NCBI RefSeq assembly: GCF_033958435.1
Contig: NC_134138.1
Coordinates: forward strand, 189,631,298 to 189,695,297
Length of the DNA stretch: 64,000 nucleotides
Reading direction: 5' to 3'
Origin: Carettochelys insculpta
Taxonomy: Eukaryota; Chordata; Testudines; Carettochelyidae
Part shown: piece by piece, positions 10,926 to 22,723 of the stretch
How positions within the stretch are numbered: the first letter of the stretch is position 1
Layout of the letters: every line of letters starts with the position of its first letter
Program-made: the position numbers and the translations under genes
Notes under the pieces: model-generated
Told to the model about the DNA's origin: nothing
The model's input: the letters and a program-made list of their open reading frames with translations, nothing else
The model's database searches: none

Positions 10926-12129
10926 CAAAAGAGACATGGTCACCTATGTCCAATTTTTAGGTACCGTTGAGATCCATAACACTCCTATGTGGCTGCCAAC
11001 TAATCCTGAAGGTGCCTAAACTCACTCAGTGCAATCAGTTAGATAATAATCTAATTATTTCATCCTCACATGTCAAGTTTTCCCACTACAACCAGAAATC
11101 TTTTACTGTGGTATTCTGAGGAGAAACTGTCTTTTAAGGAAGCCGCATTTGCCAAAAAGATAGTCTGGCTGCATGGTGCTCTAACGAATTTCCTCTCTTT
11201 GGGAAGCAGCTCTAGAGTCACTTCTGGCAAGCCCACATCCACTGGTCTAAAATCAGGGGCCATAGCTATCCCTCTGTAAGTCCCATAGTGTAGATGTACC
11301 CTAGTTTTCACATCAGTTTTCTTATAACACAAACTCATTTTCTTTTCAATAAATAATCCTTTAAAAATGTATCCCCTTTACTAGCATATGTGGAGTAATA
11401 AGGGCTGAATTTGGCTAAAATATTTTTTTCCGGATGAGAACAAGCTCTGGATCTTTTGCATCAAACTGGTTTTAAATTTGGTGGAAGGTGCCTGGACTCT
11501 GGCCCAGAAGACAGGAAAAGTTTATGGCAGCTTTCCTTAAATTTTAAAGCAGAGATTTTCAGCACATTAAATATGAATAAGTACAACAACCACTACCATT
11601 GTCCATCTATTATTTATTTGAAGTAAAGATGCTGAGAAAAGACCAATTATTTTACATATTTGAAAAAAAAAAAATCTTGATTCTGCATTAATATTTTTTG
11701 TGTTTTTTGTAAAGCCCTGGTAGCAAAAATTTTGGTCTTTGACTATCATTTTCCATATTTTTCATTATTTTGCAAAAACTTTTTTTTTTAGAATCCCCAA
11801 AACCTTTTACCAAAAAGTAGAGTTTTTATTCTATTTTATAGTTACACAAAAAGTTGCATGTTGCAGTGGTTTCCTTATGTCCCTAGAAAACCCAGAATAT
11901 TTCAACCAAAAAGAAACATCATTATTTTGCCAAAAACCTTCTTTCTGTCAAAAAAACGGTATCAATGAAAGTTTTTTGGACCAGATCTAATTTAGATATT
12001 AAAATTAACTTTATTTTGCTGTGCCTCCACCTTTTCCATTTTCAATATGCCACAGAATTACGTGCTGACAGAGTAGCTGAAACCAAATCTAGATTAGGAA
12101 CAAAATAAGTTGTGCAATTTGTGCCATGC
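10926..12129. other. AT-rich stretch, nothing firm
   Basis: Mostly plain AT-rich DNA. From 11390 to 11995 runs of TTTTT/AAAAA and repeated GTTTTTTGG or CAAAAA words suggest a worn hAT-like non-autonomous element similar to those at 36203 and 57209, but I cannot place its ends. Confidence 0.35.
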
Positions 12130-12410
12130 AAACTACATAGTTTATTTCGAGTCAATTTCATCACAGGCTATTTCAGCACGTGGCACTGTCTAAAGGGTGC
12201 CACATATTGAAATAAAGCACTATTTCAAAGCATCCCTTACTCCTCCTGCAATGAGGTGTACAGGGATGCTGAAACAGAATGCTCATTATTTCAGAAGATG
12301 TTTCAAAGTGATGGGCACGTTGTATTGATGTAGGCAGCTATTTCGGGATACTGCAGTATCCCGCAATAGCTACTGCCATGTAGGCATAAATTATTCCAGC
12401 CCTCTTGAGC
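12130..12410. repeat. Possible inverted-repeat element
   Basis: Words such as GGCTATTTCAG, GCACTATTTCAAAGC and TATTTCGGGATACTGCAGTATCCCGCAATAG recur in mirrored form. GGGATACTGCAGTATCCC is a perfect 18 bp palindrome at about 12345-12362. It resembles the TATTTCGAA-rich non-autonomous elements of this window, but no terminal pair or duplication could be fixed. Confidence 0.4.
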
Positions 12411-12779
12411 AAAATAAGCTATCCACTTGCAAAACACCGCCCCCCACAGTTTCACCAGCATAGCTGCAGTTATACTAAGGACTTTCTTCAGAAGAGCAAC
12501 TCAGCACATCCCTGACGGATAAAGCTGTGCAAGAAAAAGTGTATAGTGTTGACCTGGCCTGAATGGTCGAAGCTGTTGAGAGAAGTTTACGGTTTTAGCT
12601 GCTGGGTAGTGGATACATGGAGTTTTTGTCATCTTCGGAGGTAAAAAAACCAGTTCAGGATTGTAGGAAAAGAACATTAGCTGGATGTTTGTGCTCAAAT
12701 GACCAGCATTGAAAAAGGGACAGGTGCTGATATTAGGCTACTTCTATACCGTATATTATTGGTGTGATTTCCTCCCTCA

Positions 12780-13172
12780 GGCTTTGTCTAAGCTAGAGTG
12801 TTTTGCCAACAAGAGTTGTGGAGCATCCGGATTCCCAGGGTGTTCTGTAAACAGTAAGTTGACAGAACGCAGCACAAGGAATAATGACTCTGTTGACAGA
12901 AATCAGTCAATGGAAAACCTATCTGGACATACCAGGGGGCTTCTGTCAACCAACAGGGCTTCTGGGACAACAGGCAGCCGTGTCTGCTGTGCAGCTGATT
13001 GGCCATTTTGCCGACAGAGTGGCTTGGCAGTCTGGCCATTCTCTGTCAACAGAGCAGATCACTCTTGCAATCCGCTGGGCAGTCTGGCCGCGATCTGTCG
13101 ACAGAAGTTATATCAGAAAATAACCTCTAGCGAAAACATCTGTCAACAAATCCCTGTAATCTAGAGGTTGCC
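12780..13172. mobile_element. Non-autonomous DNA element rich in TTGACAG, TCA duplication
   Basis: It starts GGCTTTGTCTAAGC and ends ATCTAGAGGTTGCC, flanked on both sides by TCA (12777-12779 and 13173-13175). The motif CTGTTGACAG or its variants is repeated many times inside, in both orientations. The same motif set, including ACAGGGCTTC and TGGCCA, recurs in the element near 62593. It has no transposase. Open frames of up to 151 codons inside are by-products. Confidence 0.65.
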
Positions 13173-13175
13173 TCA

Positions 13176-14520
13176 TGGTACGCTTACTGCTGCTGGCTTG
13201 GTGAGAGCTAGTGAGGCTTTAAATAAAAATGCAACCACAGCAGCACTGGCAGCAGCCTGAACCCTGAGGGAACACACATGGCACACTTGCAGCCCATGCT
13301 ATTATTAGTATGCAGCACTACTATTTATATTAGACTAGTGCTCACCAAGCCAGTACAAGCTGGGACACATGCACCTAGCTCATAGCATAGATGTAGCTTT
13401 AAAGAGTAATATTTCTCATTTTAGTGTCACAAGCTTGTTCAATGAATAGGGCTGTTCCCAGAACTGCTGTTTCAGGCTGCATACAGATACATGGAGACGG
13501 CATCACAGCAATTTGTTTCATACTCTCAAGGGTTCCCCCCACCCACCACTACAAACTTGTAGGGTACACTCAGTTTACAAGCTGATGTGGCTATGTGGCT
13601 CAGGAACACACAGGAATATCTCTATACAGCAGCTGGGAATTGTCACTCCCCCCCGGGGTAGACATTCATGTGTGAGCTCTGCTCAAGCCAGCATATTAAT
13701 ATGATTTGTGCAACCATGGCTACATGAATGTGGCTCAGGGTCACCTTTCAAGTGCCAACCTGCCCAACCTTCTGGGTACATAATTCGTGACTAGCCTGAG
13801 CTGCTAGCTGTGCAGCCGTGGCCAGATTGCTATATGTAGGGACTGACTTGTGCAAATTTAGTGTGTGAGCCTGAGCTGGGAATTACTCCCCCTACCCCAT
13901 CCCCAGCTGCTGTGTAGACACGCCTACAGAGACTTGGCTAAAGACTGTAGCACATTTAAACTGTCCCTGCATGTTCAACTAGCACTATCCAGTGATCAGA
14001 ACACCATATTTCTTTCTTTTTTTTTCCATTAAAATTTCTCTCTGCCTCAGTCCCTCCCTTCTGAAAGTCTCTCCACAGCACTGTGGTACTTCAGTAACAT
14101 TCAAGTCACAGTTCCGAACCAGGCACCCACGTTTAGATGTGACATAAATGGGAAGCATGGTATTGCCATTGATGGGACTGCATCTGCTTGGGCCAGGTTT
14201 TAAGTTTGCAAAGTAATGTTCAGAATTCAATGTTGAATGTTTGCCAGTTCAGAGTTGCTTTCCACATCCCCACTTGAACTGCGAAGATGTTTATGTTCCA
14301 GTATCTGCTTACTTTCCTTTTTTTCTTCAATTATTAATTTGAAAAAGAATCTTTTCTGGTCATAGCCACCAAATTTTTCAATGCTCCAGATATGTCAATT
14401 TATGCAAAATATTTAATAAACCAATTTAAATGTTTGCAAATGCAGGAGTTAGCTCATTATATAATTTGCATGTGGGGCTGTAAACTTCAGCATAGGGGTC
14501 AGTACACCCTTCCCAAGCAG
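13176..14520. other. Mixed spacer, traces of DNA-element sequence
   Basis: Around 13700-13925 words such as CTGTGTAGACACGCC, GGCTACATGAATGTG and AATTACTCCCCCTACCCC suggest one or two worn short DNA elements, with no defined ends. Nothing else is recognised. Confidence 0.35.
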
Positions 14521-14625
14521 TGTGGAGATCAGACAGAGTAGCACATCACTTGGCAGCTTGAAGGCTGGATCTAAGACTGTGAGCCCTCTCACATTCTGTT
14601 CTCAGGACGGATGTGGTCTCTTGGC

Positions 14626-14627
<2 letters not shown>

Positions 14628-14666
<39 letters not shown>
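14628..14666 (+). repeat. (CTG)13 trinucleotide repeat
   Basis: Thirteen perfect CTG units, directly preceded by GCGG. They lie in a short open frame on plus that I do not believe is a gene. Being uninterrupted, the tract is likely length-variable between individuals. Confidence 0.97.
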
Positions 14667-14669
<3 letters not shown>

Positions 14670-16160
14670 CCCCCTCAGGTCCAGCAGAGAGCAGCCAGAG
14701 GTTACGCAGACACGTGGTGGTCTGCCAGATGCCAAACTTCACATCAGCATCTAGCAGCCATGGTAGGAACTGCACTTCCTGCCTGCAGTTCTGTTAAATC
14801 CAATGGCAAGAGACTCAGGTTGACAGGCAAGTAGGCAGCACAGGGCTGCCCCACTTGTGACTGCCAGGCTGCACGCACAACACTGGGCATCCCTCTTTTC
14901 TTCTTCATCAAAACCAAATGAATTGTTTTCTCAAGGGCAGCAGTGACCCGAGGTTCCCCACCTCCTTCGAGCAGAATGATTGTGTGTAGTAAAGTGTCAC
15001 TGCTTTGTGCTGATCCGTGTCGCGCCTGCAGTTCCAAGACCTTTGTGCTCACCTCTCCGCTTCCACTCTTCATCTAAATCAGACCACATTAAACTCCCTA
15101 GTGCGGTATATGCTCCATCCTCCTCCAACTTCACTGAGGAGGTCCCAGCAATGCTATCTCCAGCTACATACTAGTTGCGCCATTTCTTGTCAGGAGCAAG
15201 CTACACAGCACAGTCTCTCCAAACCACAGCTAGTCTAGGGAACAGCTGTAGATAAGCACAGTGAAGGCACTGCAGTGTAGCCCACCAAGGTTTAAAGAAA
15301 TGGGGGTCATAAAAACAGAGAAAGCCAAAACAGATATTTCCAGAAAAAGCAAGCCCTTCAAGTTGCTTCCGGCAGAGTTTCTTTAAATAAATTTTGTTTA
15401 ATTACCTTGTTTAATATGGAAATAGTGTATGAACGGTATTCTGGATGTGGCACTCAGGTGGTTAAATCTGCACAATTTGCTTTTTGAAGCCTGGAATCTT
15501 CTGACTTTATTTCAAAGCAATCAAAAGTATCTAATTTGCATTCACATTCACATTAGTGGTCCATATGTTACTCCTGTTTAAAAGCTATATGCTGCATTCA
15601 TTATGAAATACTTGGCTTCCTTTCTTCATCCCTTTACTGGGAAATTATTGTGATAATATTGCAACAGTTAAATTCAAGTTAGTCTCAAATACACAGGGTT
15701 TTTTGTGATTCAGTCTTTTTCAAAGGTTTCCATGCCTGGAAGTGTAGAGTTTCAGTTTCGGTTACAACAACATTAGAGCTTTCTAATCTGTGAAATAATT
15801 CACTATCAAGCCATTTAATGATAGTGCATTATTCCTTGTATTGTCTAAAGTTTCATTAAAATATCAGTATGTCAGTCTGTCTCTGTACAAGACCCACCTT
15901 TGCTACTTTCCAAGTGAGGTGTGGTAGGATCTCATGGCCTCCAGCAGGGGGCTTCAAAGGGTCAGGTACACTCCATTACTCTTGTCCACACAGCAGAGTG
16001 AAAAATATATTCTTAATGAATTTCTGAGATGTTTAGCAGACTGGAATGCCTTAAGGATGTACATCACAGTGCTATCGATTCCAAAAATACAGACACTGCA
16101 CAAAATCCCATTAGGAAGAAGAAAAAGTAAAAGCTGGACTTGATTAAGTGGCAAAATCAG
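14667..16160. other. Spacer, nothing recognised
   Basis: AT-rich to mixed sequence. Frames such as 14744-15073 minus (109 codons) show no recognisable domain. No clear repeat ends were seen. Confidence 0.4.
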
Positions 16161-17502
16161 ACATAAGAACATAAGAACGGCCATACTGGGTCAGACCAAA
16201 GGTCCATCTAGCTCAGTATCCTGTCTCCTGACAATAGCCAATGCCAGGTGCCCCAGAGGAGGTGAACCAAAGACAATGATCAAGTGATTTGTCTCCTGCC
16301 ATCCATCTCACGCCTTCGACAAAAGGCTAGGCACCATATCTTACCCCTTGCTAATAGCCATCTATGGACCTAACCTCCAAATATTTATCGAGCTCTTTTT
16401 TAAACTCTGTTAGAGTCCTGGCCTTCACAGCGTCCTCTGGTAAGGAGTTCCACAGGCTGACTGTGCGCTGTGCGAAGAAAAACTTTCTTTTATTAGTTTT
16501 GAACCTGCTACCCATTAATTTCATTTGGTGTCCTCTAGTTCTTATATTATGGGAACAAGTAAATAACTTTTCTGTATTCACTTTCTCCACACCATTCATG
16601 ATTTTATATACTTCTATCATATCGCCCCTCAGTCTCCTCTTTTCTAGACTGAAAAGTCCCAGTCTCTTTAGCCTCTCCTCCTATGGGACCCGTTCCAAAC
16701 CCTTAGTCATTTTAGCTGCCGTTTTCTGAACCTTTTCTAATGCCAATATATCTTTTTTGAGGTGAGGAGACCACATCTGCACGGAGTACTCAAGATGTGG
16801 GCATACCATAGTTTGATATAGGGGAAGTAAGATATTCTTCATCTTATTTTCTACCCCTTTTTTAATTATTCTTAACATCCTATTTGCTTTACTGACTGCC
16901 GCTGCACACTGCGTGGATGTTTTCAGAGAACTATCCACTATAATTCCAAGATCCCTTTCCTGATCTGTTGTAGCTAAATTTGCCCCCATCATATTGTATG
17001 TATGATTGGGGTTATTTTTCCCCAATGTGCATTACCTTACACTTACCCACGTTAAATTTCATTTGCCATTTTGCTGCCCAATCACTCAGTTTAATGAGAT
17101 CTTTTTGAAGTTCTTCACAGTCTGCTTTGGTTTTGACTATCCTGAACAGTTTGGTGTCATCTAAATTTTGTCACCTCACTACTTACCCCTTTCCCTAGAT
17201 CATTGACAAATAAGTTGAACAAGATTGGTCCCAGGACTGACCCTTGGGGAATGCCACTTGTTACCCTCTTCCATTGTGAAAATTTACCATTTATTCCTAC
17301 CCTTTGTTTCCTGTCTTTTAACCAGTTCCCAATCCATGAAAGGATCTTACCTCCTATCCCATGACCACCTAATTTACATAAGAGCCTTTGGTGAGGGACC
17401 GTGTCAAAGGCTTTCTGGAAATCTAAGTATACTATGTCTACTGGATCCCCCCGTCTGCATGCTTGTTAACCCCTTCAAAGAACTATTAAGATTCTACTAG
17501 CT
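16161..17502 (-). mobile_element. CR1-like LINE fragment with TTATGTTCTTATGT end
   Basis: The minus strand ends with repeats of the TTCTTATG type (plus: ACATAAGAACATAAGAA at 16161), a different 3' end from the CR1 copies at 2062 and 51719. Frames 16681-17025 and 16351-16620 give the reverse-transcriptase thumb and C-terminal part (LEYSVQMWSPHLKKDILALE, then HNIRTRGHQMKL and FFFAQRTVSLWNSLP). Upstream, 17025-17502 contains worn palm motifs. It is 5'-truncated and frameshifted. Confidence 0.88.
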
Positions 17503-18354
17503 GCCTTAGTTAACAGGAGGGCCACCATTAAAAATACAAAAACTCATGAAGGATTTGTAGAGCTCTCCAAAGAAGTGAATAAGACATCAATCATGAGCAT
17601 TACACCATAGAACTGATGAGGATCTGGGAGAGTATTTGCAATTTTTGTTTCTGTCTTTGACACAGGATGATGCTCTGATATAAGAGAATGCACCACAGTC
17701 TCCAATTTTCATGGGTACGTTTTAAGCAACTTCCCTTTTTCATAGATTCAGATTCGGAGGTGGCCAGGTACATTGTGCCTGCAAGATAACCACCCCATAG
17801 CACATGCTGAAATGCATCAAGTAAAGCAGAACAAAATTATGTTCGGATTGCAAAAGGAATTTTCGCAATTGTTTTCATGGTGAGCAGGTTAGTGAATATG
17901 TTTCTGGGCAGAAGTTGGTCAAGCCAGAAATCACGCATAAACTCTTAGAAACCATAGTACAGAAACCTTTATGCAGTGAACCACCTACGCACCAGAAAAT
18001 AGTCATGAAATTGCCACAGAACTCATTAAAAGTGAGATGCAGGCATATTAACAAACTTCATATGGAGGACACGTTTTCATGAGTTCCTGTAAGTAGTGAC
18101 AGCAAGGAGCTATACAAAGAACAGCTTGAAACAAATATGACTAAAGAACTACCCATTTCCAGCACAAAATTTGGCAAGCTCAAGTGAGAAATGCAAAGTG
18201 ATCCAAACTTGCTATATCCTGAGAGCACAATTTTAGATGGGTGCCCATCAGAAAAAATCCAGACAACAGAGGCATGACAATACACTGGTACTAATGAGGA
18301 GATACTGTTGCAACTGACAGGTTTTGTAAAAGGAACATCAAGTTATAACATCAC
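17503..18354. other. Spacer left of the large LINE, nothing recognised
   Basis: AT-rich sequence with only short frames and no domain I can recognise. The boundary to GC-rich DNA at about 18355 is abrupt and marks the left limit of the Tx1-like element. Confidence 0.4.
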
Positions 18355-19985
18355 TGTGACAAAGTCCCTTGTCAGCCTCTGTGGGTCCCTTCGCTTCCTG
18401 GCGGATCTGTCCTGTCTCAGAGACTCACAGAGGCCCCCCTTTTGCCCAGGTCCTTCCAAAGGCAGGGGTCTCCGCTTAGCGAGCCATCCTCATCATAGGC
18501 AGGACCAGTACAGGGAGAATAATACCGGTCCCCTTGCAGGCCCGCTCCAGTAAAGTGATCCCTCGGGGGAAGGGTGGGGGGAGTCCAGACCCACCCTCTA
18601 CCCTGGAATCCGGCCCAGGGTCCCTATGAGAACAAGAGGCAACCGGCAGGACCTTTACCCCTGCCCCAAAGTAGTAGCCTCACCCTGGGCCACTTTGCCC
18701 ACCACTTCCCCGTGGTACCTTTTCGCTGTACTCCAGCTCCTACCCCTGCTCCTCTGGTGCACCTCCCAAAACCTTTCCCCCTGCTACCAGATGGGGAGCC
18801 TTTTACAGGGAGCACAGGGCCTATCTGACCAATGAAGGTCTGGGCCTAGACAGGGAACAAAAACGCTCTGTCCTCCAGGCTGTGGGGATCCCACCTGGGG
18901 AGCCCTGCAGTTGGGAGGTGAGTACTGGGGGACAGGCAGCCTTTGGCTGCTTCAGCCCCCTCTGGGACTGTCTTCTGGCCCCTTTCTTGGGCCAGCTTCC
19001 CTTTCCCTGCCTTGGGCAGGTTGCTTCTTTCCTCCCCCCACTCCACCCTTCCTGGCTAGTTTCCCTCTGGAGCTGCTGGGCGGGTGGTGTGGGGGGGGAC
19101 TCTTGCTGCCCTGCCTCTTGGCAGGGAAGGGGGTACCCTTCCCCCCCTTTTTCCATCTTCTGGGGGGGAATTTTCTGGGCCTCCATTTGGGCCCACTCTT
19201 TCCATCTACTGGCTGCTGCATCCTCGCTGCTTCGGAGGGGGTAAGGGGCTTTCTTGGGCGGTGGCCCGGCTTTCCCTCCACAGCTTGCCGTGGAGTGGCT
19301 GGGAGGGTGAGTTTAGATGGGGTCCTGCTCCACCAGGGCTCCACAGGGGTGGCTGCGTAGTTGGGGGTGGGGTGTTAGGGTGTGGTCCCTGCCCCACCCC
19401 TGCAGCCACTGCCTCCTTTGCTGCCCCCCCCACCCAGCTGCCACTGGGGCGCTCTCCATCTGGGCCCCACCCTAACCGTCTGCCCCTTCCTCCTTCCTCC
19501 GTTTCTGTGAGGCTCTGCAGCAGCTGCTGTGGGCCCACCCCTCAGGCACCCGTGGGCACATCCCTCCCTTTATACCCCCTGTCTCCCCCTTTCTGGTTGG
19601 CTGTGCCACCCCCTTTCTTCCCCCTCTTCTCCCTCCCCTTTGTGCCCATGAATCCCCCCCTCCTTCTTTTGTTAGGTGCTGGAGCCCCTTCCCCTTCCTT
19701 GCACTCACTTCCCCACACACACATCTTGAATTCCCCCCACATCCCAGTGCAGAAACAGGAGCCATCTTATCATCTTGTGTTGGGAGTTGTGGCCTTTTTG
19801 TGTTCCCTTTCCTTTGTTTTTTTTACCCTCCTGCCCCACCCCTGCCTGTCCAGGTCCTCAGCCTGGCTGGTAGGGGAGGGGCAGCCAATTTCATTTTCAT
19901 TTTCTCTCTCTTTTTCCCCCTCTCCCCTCCCCCGCTAGTTAAAGGCCCCACTCCCAATTTTTCACAAACCCTCATACCTCATAAA

Positions 19986-22716
19986 ATGGCCTCCCCACCC
20001 ACTGGGGGGTTGTCCATAGATGCCCCCCTCCACTGTCACTCCTTCCACCTCTGCAGCAGCAGCCGACTCGTCCAGGGCTGCCGGGAACTCTGTGACGGTT
20101 GAGGACGCGGGCATGGGCTCTGGGGCTCCTGCTGCCCCCGCCGTGGCATCCTCCTCCGGTGACCCTGCCCCTAATCCACGCCCCCAAAAGGGCAGGAAGG
20201 GCCAGGGGACCAAAAAGGTCAAGAGCCCTGCCCGGAAGGCCAAACTTCCTGTAGCTGGACCCTCCACCCCAGCTGCCGATGCACCTGCTGCAGCCCCTCT
20301 TTCCCTCCCCCCTGCTCCCACCACTGATCCTGAGGGCTCGGATCCCCCGGCCCCCAGGTCGTGCGCCCAGGTGGCGGCGGCCACCTTGCACCCTGCTCCT
20401 TCCGCCTCCGCTCGGAATACCATCCCTGACGGTCGCTGCCCCTTCCCTGCCCTCACCAGGAGGCACGGAGTCCGCTGCCTCATGGTGTTGGCCTCGCCCC
20501 ATGTGGAGACCTATGTGCGGGCATTGGCGCAGGTGGTGGGGCCTGCGGCCATGGTGGCGGCCTCTCGAATGTTCGGGAAGATCGTCTTCTTCCTGGCGTC
20601 GGAGTCTGCCACGCAGGAGGCGGTAGAGAGGGGCTTGGTGGTCGGGGGCATCTATGTGCCCCTGGAGCCACTTGAAGACCTGGGCGTGCGGGTGGTTTTC
20701 TCCTCTGTCCCTCCCTTCCTTCCCATTTCCGTCCTTCTGCCTTTCCTCACCTCCCTGGGACGACCCTTGTTGGTCCTTAGTCCCCTCCCTCTTGGCTGCA
20801 AAGACCCTGCACTATGGCACATGCTCTCCTTCCGCTGGCAGGTGCGAATCCAAATGCCGCCGGCAGCAGCACAGGGCAGGGTGGCCCAGGAGGGGACTAT
20901 ACTGGTGTCTCATCAAGGGACCCAGTACCGGGTCTTTTACACCTTGGGGGAGGCCTGGTGCTTTGTGTGTTGGGCGGCGGGGCATGTCCAGAGGGATTGC
21001 CCCCTGGCCCGGCACGAAAGAGAAGAGGCTGGGACCTCCTCCGACCCCAGGGGTGCCAGCCACACGACCGGCAACATCCCGACCACAATAGGCCCTGGGA
21101 CCGCCCCTCCTCTTCCCGCCCCGGATGGAACCATTGCCGCTCGGGTGTCGGAGGATGCCCAGGCACATGGTGAGGGGCAAGAAGAAGCAGGCGCCAGCAC
21201 CCGAGTGGGCATTCAAGCCAGTTCTGTAGAGGAGAGGGAGGCAGGGCTGGCGGCAGGACCCGGACAGGGCCCACCCCAGGGCGGGCCGTCCCTTTCCCTC
21301 ACTGTCCCGTCCTCCTCCTCCCTCCCTCCCTCCTTGTTGCCTCCGTCCCCTGGTCCTTCCTCCTCTACCACTGAGCCCACCTCTCTGGAGGACTGGGTAT
21401 TGGTAAGGGGGAAACGCGAGAAAAGAAGCACATGCGCCCGGCACTCCACCCTGTTGGAGGACGGGGTGGATGTGCCATGTAAAGCATTAAAGAAAGCCAC
21501 CATCCCTGATCCATCTGCCGAACCCCTGGCTACTGACCATCTGCCGGGGGTGACTGAGGCCGCCACAGCGGCAATGGAGAATATCGCCCCTCCTGTCCCG
21601 GAGCCCAAGCCCAAAGGGGCAGAGGGGGCTTGTCTTGAGCCCATACCCTCCTCTGACACCCCTCCGGCCGCTGCCCAGACCACTGTCGTGGGGTGCCCAG
21701 AGGAGATGAGCCTCAGCCTTGCCCTCCTCTCGCAGGAGGTCGAGGCCCTAGGCCTTACGCCAGCTGCTCTGGACGTAGAGGGTCTGCTGCTAGAGGCCTG
21801 TGGGCCAGCCACTCACACCCAGCCGCCCCCCTCACCTTCTCTCTCCCCACCTGCCAGCGATCCCCCAACCATTATCCTCCCTTGTTCTGGGACGTCACAG
21901 GGTGCGACTGCCCCCCCACCCCAGCTGAGGATCACCTCCCGACTGTAGCTGTCCTGCCCCCGGATATCCTGGAGGGATTTGTGTTCCCCTCGTACCCTGC
22001 CCCCGCCCCACCGGTATCGAAAACCCCGACACCGACCCCTCCACCTCACTGGTGCCTGTTGTTAGACACAATGGCACCTCGCCCTTATCCCCCCTCCCCT
22101 TTTGCCGCCTGGAAAAGCCCCCCCTCCCCACACCCCTCTTATTCATACCCCCACTTCCACCCCCTCTTCCAGTCAAAGTCCCATCCCAGAAACTGCGCCC
22201 CAATCCCCTCCAGACCCTCCTCCTCCTCCTCTCCCCCTCCTCCTCCTCTCTCTCCCCCCTCCTCCTCTCCCTCTGCCTTCCTCTTCTCTCCACGACACTC
22301 ACCCTCCCTCCAATACATTCATCACCTTTGCCCCCATCCACATTCTTCCTGCACCTCCCCTCGACCCTCATCTGCTCATAACTGCTCCCGAGGCCACAAT
22401 CCCTCGGGAGGCCCCCTTTGTCTTGCCCTCTCCCAGCACCTCTGGGGCTGCTCTCCCTCCGCCACCCCTAATCCTCCCAAAACCAAACCCCAGCCACTGC
22501 ATGACCTTCCCTGCCAGCCGCGGAGCCCAAAAGGATACGAGGCCGAGGGGCACTCAGGACCCCAAGGCCTCGGCACCCCAGGCACTGGTGGATGAGATGC
22601 GCGAGTTCTTGGAGGACGTTCACGGCTCCAAAAACAAAGCAGCTCTCGCCCTCCAGCACTGGGGTGACTTCCATCTCATCCTTGAGTCCATAAGGGCCCT
22701 TCTGTGTCAGTGTTAA
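19986..22716 (+). pseudogene. Tx1-like ORF1 (gag-like nucleic-acid-binding protein), frameshifted
   Basis: ORF1 of L1-clade LINEs coats the element RNA. The long frame from 20020 to 21948 (642 codons) is Pro/Ala-rich and carries a zinc knuckle, CFVC-X4-H-X4-C, at residues 314-327 of that frame (from 20959). The likely original start is ATG at 19986 (MASPPTGG...), in another frame, so a 1-base shift lies between 19986 and about 20030. A TAG at 21946-21948 and shifts between 21.9 and 22.1 kb break the protein, but the C-terminus reappears to 22716 (FLEDVHGSKNKAALALQHW ... stop). The Pro/Ser-rich middle at 22.0-22.4 kb is low complexity. About 900 codons originally. Confidence 0.8.
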
Positions 22717-22723
22717 AAGGGGG

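Noticed and set aside
19084..19938. Open frame of 284 codons left of ORF1
   Set aside because: It ends before ORF1 in the same frame, is Pro/Leu/Phe-rich because of the C-rich leader, and shows no domain. Taken as LINE leader sequence.
20812..21444. Long minus frame of 210 codons across ORF1
   Set aside because: A shadow of the GC-rich ORF1 on the opposite strand; no family-like motif, no start context.
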